Part shown: one piece after another, positions 25,399 through 32,765 of the stretch | Numbering within the stretch: position 1 is the first letter of the stretch | How the letters are laid out: every line of letters begins with the position of its first letter | Assembly: GCA_963793825.1 (NCBI GenBank) | Contig: CAWCBE010000007.1 | Span: 186,001 to 250,000, forward strand | Source: RYN-230 sp963793825 | Lineage (GTDB): Bacteria > Actinomycetota > Actinomycetes > Streptosporangiales > Streptosporangiaceae | DNA length: 64,000 bases | Reading direction: 5' to 3' | Program-made: the position numbers and the translations under genes | Notes under the pieces: generated by a model | What the model was told of the DNA's origin: nothing | Database searches by the model: none | What the model saw: the letters and a program-made list of their open reading frames with translations, nothing else

Positions 25399-26909
25399 GC
25401 ACCGGGCTGTCCACCGACCCGGCGCTGGCCCGGCTGGCCGACGCGGTGCTGATCCCGCCATTCCCCGGGCACCGGGCGCCCCGCTGGGTGCTGGCCGCGC
25501 TGGAACGGGGCCTGGCCGGGGTCACCCTGTTCGGGCCGAACATCGCCGACCCCGAGCAGCTGGCCGTGCTCACCGCCCAGTTGCACGGCGCCGGGCCGCA
25601 GCCGCTGGTCGCCCTCGATGAGGAAGGCGGCGACGTCACCCGGATCGCGCACCTGACCGGCAGCCCCTACCCCGGGAACGCGGCGCTCGGCGCGGTCGAT
25701 GACGTGGCGCTGACCGCCGCCGTGCACCGGGCGCTGGGCCATGACCTGGCCGCGCTCGGGGTAACCGTGGACCTGGCCCCGTCGGTGGACGTGAACACCG
25801 CGGCCGACAACCCGGTCATCGGCATCCGGTCATTCGGCTCCGGCCCGGACCTGGTGGCCCGGCACGCCGCGGCCGCGGTCAGCGGGCTGCAGGCGGCCGG
25901 CGTGGCGGCCTGCGCGAAGCACTTTCCCGGGCACGGCAGCACCAGCGCGGACACCCACCGCGAGCTGGTGACCGTGGACGCCAGCCTGGACCTGCTGCGC
26001 CGGCGCGACCTGCCGCCGTTCGCCGCGGCCATCGGGGCCGGGGTCCGCGGTGTGATGCCGGGGCACCTGCGGGTGCCGGACCTCACCGGCGACCTGCCCG
26101 CCACGCTGTCGCCCGCAGCGCTCACCGGGCTGCTCCGCGGCGAGCTGGGCTTCACCGGGGTGATCATCTCCGATGCGCTGGAGATGCGCGCGGTGAGTGA
26201 CGCCTACGGCATTCCCGAGGCCGCGGTGCGCGCCATGGCGGCCGGCACCGACCTGCTCTGCCTCGGCCGGGACCTCAGCGAGGACGGCTACCTTGCCGTG
26301 CGCCGGGCGCTCAGCGAGGCGGTGAACTCGGGGCGGCTGCCGGCCGGGCGGCTGGAGGAGGCGGAGCGCAACGTGGCCCAGCTGCGCGCCTGGCTCGCCG
26401 CGACGGTCCCCGGCGGCGCGGCCGCGGCCAGCGGAACGGCACAGGACCCGGCCACGGCGGCGAGCGCGCACATCGGGCTGGTGGCGGCGCGGCGCGCGAT
26501 CCGGGCGTCAGCCGTGCCCGGGCCGCCGGCTGACCCGGTCGTGGTGGAACTGGACGGCGCGGAGAACATCGCGGTGGGCGCTGTGCCCTGGGGGCTGGGC
26601 GCCTGGGCCGGGCCTGGCAGCGTGCGCCGGGTCGCGGCCGGGCCGGCGGGCGGTGACCCGGCGCGGATCATCGCCGAGGTGCAGGCCCAGGCGGCCGGGC
26701 GGTCGCTCATCGTGGTGGTCCGGGACGCGCACCGGCACCCGGCGGCCCGGGCAGTGATCACCGGCCTGGTGGCGGCCCGGCCGGACACCGTGGTGGTGGA
26801 CATGGGGCTGCCGCTGTGGCGGCCGCCGGGCGGCGTGCACGTGGCCACCTACGGGGCGGCCCGCGTCAACGCGGAGGCGGCCGCGGAAGTCCTCGGCCTG
26901 GCCCGCTGA
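25395..26909 (+). CDS. Glycoside hydrolase family 3 protein, beta-N-acetylhexosaminidase-like
   Basis: The 504-residue protein has the GH3 N-terminal barrel: DEEGGDVTRIAH, CAKHFPGHGSTSADTHREL (Lys175 onwards, the NagZ-type KHFPGHG loop with the DTH triad) and SDALEMR with Asp260 as probable nucleophile. A smaller C-terminal domain (about 350-504) follows. No signal peptide is seen, so it acts in the cytoplasm, probably on sugar imported by the upstream transporter. The short nucleophile motif and the His in the loop favour beta-N-acetylglucosaminidase over beta-glucosidase. It might instead work in peptidoglycan recycling. Confidence 0.87.
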   Translation: MSTGLSTDPALARLADAVLIPPFPGHRAPRWVLAALERGLAGVTLFGPNIADPEQLAVLTAQLHGAGPQPLVALDEEGGDVTRIAHLTGSPYPGNAALGAVDDVALTAAVHRALGHDLAALGVTVDLAPSVDVNTAADNPVIGIRSFGSGPDLVARHAAAAVSGLQAAGVAACAKHFPGHGSTSADTHRELVTVDASLDLLRRRDLPPFAAAIGAGVRGVMPGHLRVPDLTGDLPATLSPAALTGLLRGELGFTGVIISDALEMRAVSDAYGIPEAAVRAMAAGTDLLCLGRDLSEDGYLAVRRALSEAVNSGRLPAGRLEEAERNVAQLRAWLAATVPGGAAAASGTAQDPATAASAHIGLVAARRAIRASAVPGPPADPVVVELDGAENIAVGAVPWGLGAWAGPGSVRRVAAGPAGGDPARIIAEVQAQAAGRSLIVVVRDAHRHPAARAVITGLVAARPDTVVVDMGLPLWRPPGGVHVATYGAARVNAEAAAEVLGLAR

Positions 26910-27000
26910 ATCGGGGGACGAACGACCTGCCGGGACGGGACTCTCAGGCCTGCCCGCGGGCCGGCCGGCGACCATACGGTGCCCGGTAGGGGTGGTTACC

Positions 27001-27750
27001 ATGTCCGCCGAGACCTACCCGGTCCGGGTCGAGGCCTCCCTTAACCCGCGGCTGTCCCGATGGCTGTGGCCGGCCAACGCGCACCGCTGGGTGCTCCGGG
27101 CCGCCGCCTACGCCGGCCTGGTGACCGACCGGTACTCGCCGTTCCGCCTCGATATGGCCAGCTCTGAGCCGGGCGGCCGGCTCAGCATCCCACCCGCCGG
27201 TCCCGGCGCGGGCCCGGGACCGGCGGCCGACGGGGTCCCGGCGGCCGGCCCGGGTGCGCACGAATACCGCCCGGCCCCGCCGCTTCCGCCCGGTCCGCCA
27301 CCCCCGGCGGCGGCCCCGGGCTGGACGGCTGGCCGGATCATCGCGCTCGTGACCGGGTCAGTACTGATCCTGGTCTCGCTGGGCCTGCTGGCCGGCGGGG
27401 CGCTCTGGTCTGGGCCGGGCAGACCCAGCGCCAGGCCGGTTACCTGACGTCGGCCGCCAGCACGTACCCCGCCGGCGGCTACGCGCTGGCCACCGACCCG
27501 GTCGGCCTGCATTCCGGCGCCGGCAACTGGGCCGGCGCGGCGATCGGCAAGATCCGCATCCGGGTCAGCACGAGCGGCGCCCCCAGGCCGGTGTTCGTGG
27601 GGATCGCGCCGGCCGGGGCGGCGGCCCGCTGCCTGTCCGGGGTCCCGTACACGACGGTGACGAGCTACGGCGGCAGCGGCCAGGTCACCGTCAGCCACCG
27701 GGGCAGCGCTTCGCCGGCGTGCTCTCATCGTGCTGCCTGCCCGCCGGGCG
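27001..27750 (+). pseudogene. Decayed DUF4389-type membrane protein gene
   Basis: The reading starts MSAETYPVRVEASLNP, RLSRWLWP and jumps directly to RWVLRAAAYAGLVTDRYSPF, so the first membrane block normal for DUF4389 proteins is missing. After a Pro-rich linker and one membrane segment (GRIIALVTGSVLILVSLGLL) the frame breaks near 27410; the continuation GQTQRQAGYLTS, YALATDPVGLHS, RPVFVGIAPAGAAARCLSGV is readable in another frame to about 27690. The usual C-terminus is lost. Internal deletion plus frameshift mark it as non-functional. Confidence 0.75.
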
Positions 27751-27884
27751 TCAGCCCGGGCCGGCCCGGCGGCGTGATCCGGGCCGGCCTGAGGGGTGAG
27801 TTCCGGGTGGCAGATGGGGCAAATTCGGCCAGATGGTCGGCGAGGTGGCCCGGACACCCCGTGGTACCCGGCATAATGCTGACC

Positions 27885-28334
27885 ATGAGGCTGTCTGCCC
27901 GGGCTGACTACGCGCTGCGCGCCGCGGTCGAGCTGGCTGCCGCCGACGGCGGCCACGTGACCGCGGAACAGCTCGCGCGGGCCCAGCAGATTCCCGGCAA
28001 GTTCCTGGAAGCGATCCTCACCCAGCTGCGCCGGGCCGGCCTGGTCCGCAGCCAGCGCGGCCCGGAGGGCGGCTTCTGGCTAGCCAAGCCCGCCTCCGAG
28101 ATCGCCCTGGCCGACATCATCCGGGCCATCGACGGCCAGCTGGTCGGCGTGCGCGGGGAACGCCCGGAGAACATCGGGTACATCGGGGTGGCGGAGCCGC
28201 TGCAGAGCGTCTGGATCGCGCTGCGCGCCAACGAGCGGGCCATCCTGGAGGAAGTCACCCTGGAGCACATCTCCACCGGGCGGCTGCCCGCGCGGGTGCT
28301 TGAGCTGACCGACGACCCCCGCGCCTGGGCCTGA
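27885..28334 (+). CDS. Rrf2-family transcriptional regulator without cysteines
   Basis: The 149-residue winged-helix protein begins MRLSARADYALRAAVELA and shows the Rrf2 pattern (QQIPGKFLEAILTQLRRAG, SQRGPEGGFWLAKP, IIRAIDGQL). The region where IscR, NsrR and RsrR-like members carry Fe-S cysteines has none; the protein contains no Cys at all, so it must sense something other than an Fe-S cluster, as CymR-type members do. A possible -10 element, CATAAT, lies at 27872-27877. A dispersed palindromic repeat begins 6 bp after its stop codon. Confidence 0.9.
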   Translation: MRLSARADYALRAAVELAAADGGHVTAEQLARAQQIPGKFLEAILTQLRRAGLVRSQRGPEGGFWLAKPASEIALADIIRAIDGQLVGVRGERPENIGYIGVAEPLQSVWIALRANERAILEEVTLEHISTGRLPARVLELTDDPRAWA

Positions 28335-28340
28335 GCTGTG

Positions 28341-28438
28341 CTGGCCCGGGGGGACGACCCCCCCGCAACCCCCCGCGCATTCGCCCACTCGGCGGGGACA
28401 CGCCTGCGGCGCACCCCGCCTCGGCAGCGAATAGGCCC
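28341..28438 (+). repeat. Dispersed palindromic repeat, copy A (half copy B at 28441-28477)
   Basis: The element consists of a G-run/C-run stem (CCCGGGGGGACGACCCCCCC) followed by a second region bounded by GCATTCGCC and GCGAATAGGCCC, which are partly complementary. Copies C and D of the same element lie at 36401-36494 and 36837-36933. A second, truncated copy (B) with only the first stem follows at 28441-28477. The element sits directly behind the rrf2-type gene. Confidence 0.85.
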
Positions 28439-28478
28439 ATGCTGGCCCGGGGGGACGATCCCCCCGGGACCCCAGCGC

Positions 28479-28526
28479 CAGAGCCGCAGGCGCCCCCGGG
28501 ATTCCCCGGGGGCGCCTGCGGCTCTG
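28479..28526. terminator. Very strong hairpin between convergent genes
   Basis: A perfect inverted repeat has 22-bp arms (28479-28500 and 28505-28526, containing GCCGCAGGCGCCCCCGGG) and a 4-nt loop, ATTC. It lies between the Rrf2 gene (plus strand) and clgR (minus strand), so it can stop transcription from both sides. No U-run follows on either side. Confidence 0.75.
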
Positions 28527-28543
28527 AGCCCAAGAGGCACTGG

Positions 28544-29023
28544 TCAGACGGGAACCATGTCGGTCACGTCGCGGATCCGGCGGGTTACCTCGTCGAACGC
28601 CGGGTGGTCGGCATTCACGCCGACCGGCCGTAGTACGTCCTCGGAGTCCATGCCGCGGGCACGCCCAGCCGGGACACGCAGCTCGGGGCGGACCTCGAAC
28701 GCACGGCCGACCGGCAGCTCCAGCTCGCGCTGGCGCCCATCCGCCGCGGGCTGCCCGGCGGGGGTCAGCACGCCTGCCTCGCTCTGCAGCTCAGCGAGGG
28801 CGAAACTGTCCGAGACCTCACTCAGCACGTGCGACAGCGGGGTGTTGAGCGCCGTGCAGATGGCAGCCAGCAGCTCAGAGGACGCTTCCTTCTGGCCGCG
28901 TTCTACCTCGGAGAGGTAACCGAGCGACACCCTAGCCGCGGCGGACACCTCACGGAGGGTGCGACCCTGCCGCTGGCGTAGCCGCCGCAGCACGTCACCA
29001 AGCAAGTGACGAAGCAGGACCAT
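28544..29023 (-). CDS. clgR: ClgR-type XRE-family transcriptional regulator
   Basis: ClgR activates clp protease and stress genes in actinobacteria. The 159-residue protein has an N-terminal helix-turn-helix (LREVSAAARVSLGYLSEVER, residues about 22-41) with the GYLSEVERGQKEASSELL core typical of ClgR, and a variable C-terminal half. The gene follows cinA and pgsA on the same strand, which is the usual actinobacterial order. The 108-bp gap upstream is relatively AT-rich and should contain its promoter. ClgR proteins commonly control their own gene and are themselves Clp substrates. Confidence 0.88.
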   Translation of the reverse strand: MVLLRHLLGDVLRRLRQRQGRTLREVSAAARVSLGYLSEVERGQKEASSELLAAICTALNTPLSHVLSEVSDSFALAELQSEAGVLTPAGQPAADGRQRELELPVGRAFEVRPELRVPAGRARGMDSEDVLRPVGVNADHPAFDEVTRRIRDVTDMVPV

Positions 29024-29106
29024 CGCCGCACTCCCTTCGCTAAGTGTCTGCTACTAGCTACACCGTACCCGCCCTTACCGACAGTAGGGAGAGCACCTGT
29101 GGCCGT

Positions 29107-29120
29107 GTTCGCTGCTAACG
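29107..29120 (-). promoter_or_regulatory. Possible ClgR-type operator upstream of clgR
   Basis: GTTCGCTGCTAACG resembles the GTTCGC-N-spacer-GCG type of site described for ClgR. It lies 84 bp upstream of clgR, between clgR and cinA. The right half is imperfect, so this is only a suggestion. Confidence 0.3.
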
Positions 29121-29131
29121 TAACACTGTAA

Positions 29132-29626
29132 TCATCGGCTCTCTTCCCGCACGATGACAAGGAGCAACGCCAGCGCGTGCGCCACAGTTTGCCCGCGGAT
29201 GTCGTCCCTGCTCCCGCTGAGGGCCAGGCGGCGGACCCGGGCCGCCCCGGCCGCCGTCGCCGCGATGTAGACGGTGCCCACCGGCTTCCCCTCGGCCGGG
29301 TCCGGGCCGGCCACCCCGGTGGTGGCCACCGCGAAGCTGGCGCCGAGCCGGGACCGCACCCCGGCGGCCATCGCGCCGGCCACCTCCGCCGAGACCGCAC
29401 CGCAGGCCGCCAGCAGGGCGGGATCCACCCCCAGCAGCACCGCCTTCAGCTCGGTGGCATAGGCGACAACCGCGCCGCGGAAGACGGCGGACGCCCCGGG
29501 CACGCCGGTGAGCGCCGCCGCTACCAGGCCGCCGGTCAGCGACTCGGCCGCCGCCACGGTCTGCTGGCGCTCGGTCAGCAGGCCGATCAGGGCGGCCGCC
29601 GCAGCGCCAGCCGTCTCCTCGCTCAT
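29132..29626 (-). CDS. cinA: CinA C-terminal family protein (nicotinamide-nucleotide amidase type)
   Basis: The 164-residue protein corresponds to the stand-alone C-terminal (PncC-like) domain of CinA, which deamidates nicotinamide mononucleotide in NAD salvage. Family motifs are AAESLTGGLVAAALTGVPGA, VVAYATELKAVLLGV, and SFAVATTGVAGPDPAEGKPV. Its start overlaps the pgsA stop (4 bp), and clgR follows downstream, as in many actinobacteria. Confidence 0.93.
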   Translation of the reverse strand: MSEETAGAAAAALIGLLTERQQTVAAAESLTGGLVAAALTGVPGASAVFRGAVVAYATELKAVLLGVDPALLAACGAVSAEVAGAMAAGVRSRLGASFAVATTGVAGPDPAEGKPVGTVYIAATAAGAARVRRLALSGSRDDIRGQTVAHALALLLVIVREESR

Positions 29627-30270
29627 CCCCCGGCCCCCGGCGGTTCCCGCCCGGCCGCGGCGGCCCGGCTGCGCTGCCGCAGCCGGACGGCCCGGATGAC
29701 ATAGTCCGCCCCGGTGACCAGGGTGACCGCCACCGCCAGCCCCATCACCACGGCGCGGACCGGCCCGGGCGGGCCGGGAAGCACGTAGAGCGCGATCGCC
29801 AGCACCTGCAGCATCGTCTTGATCTTGCCGCCGCGGCTGGCGGCGATGACCCCGTGCCGGATCACCCAGAACCGCAGCAGGGTCACCCCCAGCTCACGGG
29901 CGAGGATGACAATGGTGACCCACCAGGGCAGCCTGCCCTGCGCGGACAGGGTGATGAGGGCCGCCCCGGTCAGCGCCTTGTCCGCGATGGGATCGGCAAT
30001 CTTCCCGAAATCGGTGATCAGCCCGCGCTGCCGGGCCAGCCGGCCGTCCAGCAGGTCGGTGACCGAGGCGATGAGGAACACCGCGAAGGCCGCGATCCGC
30101 CAGGCCGGGCCTCCGGCCAGGAGCAGCAGCACGAAGACCGGTACCAGCGCCAGGCGCAGCATGGTGAGCGCGTTGGCCACGTTGACCAGCCCGGGGGGCG
30201 GAACGCCGCCTGGCTGCGCGGACGGGGAGCGCGCCACCCCGCCGCCGGTGCCGGTGACCGGCTGGCTCAA
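29623..30270 (-). CDS. pgsA: CDP-diacylglycerol-glycerol-3-phosphate 3-phosphatidyltransferase
   Basis: The enzyme makes phosphatidylglycerophosphate for anionic membrane lipids. The CDP-alcohol phosphatase-fold signature is seen as TDLLDGRLARQRGLITDFGK continuing into IADPIADK (D-G-x2-A-R-x8-G-x3-D-x3-D). There are four to five hydrophobic segments. The start is uncertain: TTG at 30270 overlaps the rimO stop (TTGA) and gives 215 residues; GTG at 30237 is an alternative. The C-terminus is basic and Ala-rich. Confidence 0.92.
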   Translation of the reverse strand: MSQPVTGTGGGVARSPSAQPGGVPPPGLVNVANALTMLRLALVPVFVLLLLAGGPAWRIAAFAVFLIASVTDLLDGRLARQRGLITDFGKIADPIADKALTGAALITLSAQGRLPWWVTIVILARELGVTLLRFWVIRHGVIAASRGGKIKTMLQVLAIALYVLPGPPGPVRAVVMGLAVAVTLVTGADYVIRAVRLRQRSRAAAAGREPPGAGG

Positions 30271-31793
30271 CGGGTTCCCGCAGCCCCGGGCTGCAGCCGT
30301 GGCGCGGCGACGGCCGCGGCCTCCAGGTCCACGCCGTCGCACCCGGTGACCTCGGCGGTGACGAGATCACCGATGGCCGCGCCCGGCGCCCCAGCCACGA
30401 TCGTGGTGCCGTCCACCTCCGGCGCCTGGTGCGCGGCCCGGCCCTGGTAGCGGCCGTCGCCGAGGTCCTCCTCGATCAGCACCTCGACGGTCTCGCCGAT
30501 CCGGTCGGCCGCGCGCTGGGCCATCATCTCCTCGGCCAGGTCGGCCAGCTCATCGACCCGCCGGGAGATCTCGGCCGGGTCCAGCTGCCCGTCCAGCGTG
30601 GCCGCCTCGGTCCCGTCCTCGTCCGAGTAACCGAACACGCCGATCGCGTCCAGCCCGGCGTCGGACAGGAACCGGTGCAGTTCGGCCAGGTCGGCCTCGG
30701 TCTCGCCGGGGAAGCCGACGATGAAGTTAGACCTGATGCCGGCCTGCGGGCTGGCGGCGCGGATCCCGGCGATCAGGGCACCGAAGCGCTCCCGGTCGCC
30801 GAACCGCCGCATGGCCCGCAGCACGCGGCCGCTGGCGTGCTGGAAGGACAGGTCGAAGTAGGGCGCCACGCCGGGCGTCCCGGCCATCACCTCGATGAGC
30901 CCGGGCCGCACCTCGGCCGGCTGCAGGTAGCTCACCCTGATCCGGTCGATACCGGGCACGGCGGCGAGCGCGGGAAGCAGCTCGTCCAGCAGCCGCGGGG
31001 TGCCCAGGTCCTTGCCGTAGGACGTGGAGTTCTCGCTGACCAGGACCAGTTCCCGGACGCCCTGGCCGGCCAGCCACTCCGCCTCGGCCACCAGGTCCTG
31101 CGGCGGCCGGGACAGGAACGCGCCGCGGAACGAGGGAATGGCGCAGAAACTGCACCGCCGGTCGCAGCCTGAAGCGATCTTGAGCGGAGCCACCGGGCCG
31201 CCGGCCAGCCGCCGCCGCAGGGTACGCGGCCCGGACGCCGGGGCAGCCCCCGGCGGAAGGTCGGGGATACCGCCGCCCGCAGCCGGGCCGGCGGCCCCGC
31301 CCGCGGCCAGCCCGGCCGCGCTCGCGTGCCCCGGGGTATGCGGCCCGGCCGCCGCCGGGCGGCTGGCCGGGGATACCGGCAGCAGCCGGCGCCGGTCCCG
31401 GGGCTCGTGCGCGGGGCGCCGCTCGCCGGCCAGGACGGCGTCCAGCCGGGCCCCGATGCCCGCGTAGTCATCGAAGCTCAGCACCTCGGCCTCGGGCAGC
31501 TCCGCCGCCAGCGTGGCGCCGTACCGCTCGGCCAGGCAGCCGGCCGCGACCACCTTGGCGCCCCCGGAGGCGGCATCGAGCAGTTCGCTGACCGACTCCT
31601 GCTTGGCCGCCTCGATGAACCCGCACGTATTGACCAGCACGACACTGGCCTGATCGCTATCGGTGACGGTCCAGCCGGATGCCTCCAGCCGGGCCGCGAG
31701 TTCCTCGGAATCGACCTCGTTACGGGCGCAGCCGAGCGTGATCAGGCTGACGGTGCGGTCCGCCGGCTGCGGGCCTCGCTGAGCAGAAGACAC
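30267..31793 (-). CDS. rimO: Ribosomal protein S12 methylthiotransferase RimO
   Basis: RimO adds a methylthio group to Asp in ribosomal protein S12. The 508-residue protein has the N-terminal domain with Cys22, Cys57 and Cys86 (LGCARNE, VNTCGFIEAA, AAGCLAERYG), the radical SAM motif CDRRCSFC (Cys210, 214, 217) and a C-terminal TRAM-like domain. A Pro/Ala/Gly-rich insert at about residues 133-195 between the first two domains makes it longer than the usual 440-490. All six cluster cysteines are present. Confidence 0.95.
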   Translation of the reverse strand: MSSAQRGPQPADRTVSLITLGCARNEVDSEELAARLEASGWTVTDSDQASVVLVNTCGFIEAAKQESVSELLDAASGGAKVVAAGCLAERYGATLAAELPEAEVLSFDDYAGIGARLDAVLAGERRPAHEPRDRRRLLPVSPASRPAAAGPHTPGHASAAGLAAGGAAGPAAGGGIPDLPPGAAPASGPRTLRRRLAGGPVAPLKIASGCDRRCSFCAIPSFRGAFLSRPPQDLVAEAEWLAGQGVRELVLVSENSTSYGKDLGTPRLLDELLPALAAVPGIDRIRVSYLQPAEVRPGLIEVMAGTPGVAPYFDLSFQHASGRVLRAMRRFGDRERFGALIAGIRAASPQAGIRSNFIVGFPGETEADLAELHRFLSDAGLDAIGVFGYSDEDGTEAATLDGQLDPAEISRRVDELADLAEEMMAQRAADRIGETVEVLIEEDLGDGRYQGRAAHQAPEVDGTTIVAGAPGAAIGDLVTAEVTGCDGVDLEAAAVAAPRLQPGAAGTR

Positions 31794-31874
31794 ACCGGAA
31801 GACTACGGCAGGCAGGCTGGTGGCCGGCGCCGCTGGCCCGGGCTCGCCGGGCGGCCCGGGACCCGGCGCGGCGG

Positions 31875-32630
31875 CTACCCGGTGACCGGCTGGCCCGGGC
31901 CGAGGCTGAGCGTGACCGGCTGCCCGATGGCGCCGGGCCGGCCGACCCGCTTTCCGTTCACGGTCAGCACGATGCCACCGGGGTTACCGATGTTCATGTG
32001 CACCAGGTGGCGGAACGTCCACGTCTTGGACGTGCCGCCGACCACGTAAGCCTGCAGCAGGAAGACCCCGTCCGGCTTGGTGAACTCCACCCAGCAGTCC
32101 TCGATGGCGGCCAGGCTGATCACCACGTTCGGGCTGGCCGTGGCCGACGCGCTGGGCGTGGCCGACGGCGTCGAGGAGGCATGGACGGGGCGGCCCCGGT
32201 GGTGCGACACCACGCGCCCGCTGATCGTCTGCACGCTCACCGAGCGGGCCCCGGCCGTGTTCACCACCCGGTACACCCCGTACCCGGCCACCAGGGCCAG
32301 CACCAGGACCATGGCCAGGCTCCAGTTGGGCCGCCGCCGCTCCTTGATCTTGATCGGGGTGGCCGGCTCGAAGACATCCGCGGCCCGGATCGCCTGCGGC
32401 GCACCGTGCACCGCGTCGTACTCCCGGATCAGTTCCTCGTCATCGGCGCCAACGGCACGGGCGATGCTGCGGATATGCCCCCGGGCGTAGAAGTCCCCTC
32501 CGCAGGAGGAGAAATCCCCGCGCTCGATTCCCCGGATGATCGTCTCCCGGATGCAGGTTCGCTGGCTTACCTGCGTAATGGTGAGACCCGCCTGCCGGCG
32601 CGCATCCGCCAGGGTGTCACCAATACTCAC
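31875..32630 (-). CDS. RodZ-like helix-turn-helix membrane protein
   Basis: The 251-residue product from GTG 32630 has an N-terminal helix-turn-helix (VSIGDTLADARRQAGLTITQ, RTCIRETIIRGIERGDFSSC), one membrane segment near residue 110 (LAMVLVLALVAGYGVYRVV), a Ser/Thr/Pro/Ala linker and a C-terminal DUF4115-type beta domain (CWVEFTKPDGVFLLQAYVVG). This matches RodZ-type proteins that link the cell-shape machinery to the membrane. Its place between ftsK and rimO is typical for actinobacteria. An earlier in-frame ATG at 32723 lacks a good ribosome site. Confidence 0.85.
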   Translation of the reverse strand: MSIGDTLADARRQAGLTITQVSQRTCIRETIIRGIERGDFSSCGGDFYARGHIRSIARAVGADDEELIREYDAVHGAPQAIRAADVFEPATPIKIKERRRPNWSLAMVLVLALVAGYGVYRVVNTAGARSVSVQTISGRVVSHHRGRPVHASSTPSATPSASATASPNVVISLAAIEDCWVEFTKPDGVFLLQAYVVGGTSKTWTFRHLVHMNIGNPGGIVLTVNGKRVGRPGAIGQPVTLSLGPGQPVTG

Positions 32631-32765
32631 GCCGCGCCTCCACTGCCATATCGCACTGCGCACGCCCCGGGGTGCGGGAACAGTTACCGGATGTGAGCAA
32701 CCCCGGCGACGCGGAGCCACCAACTAGTGTAGACATCCCCCGACTGACGGCGACGACGCCGTGGG

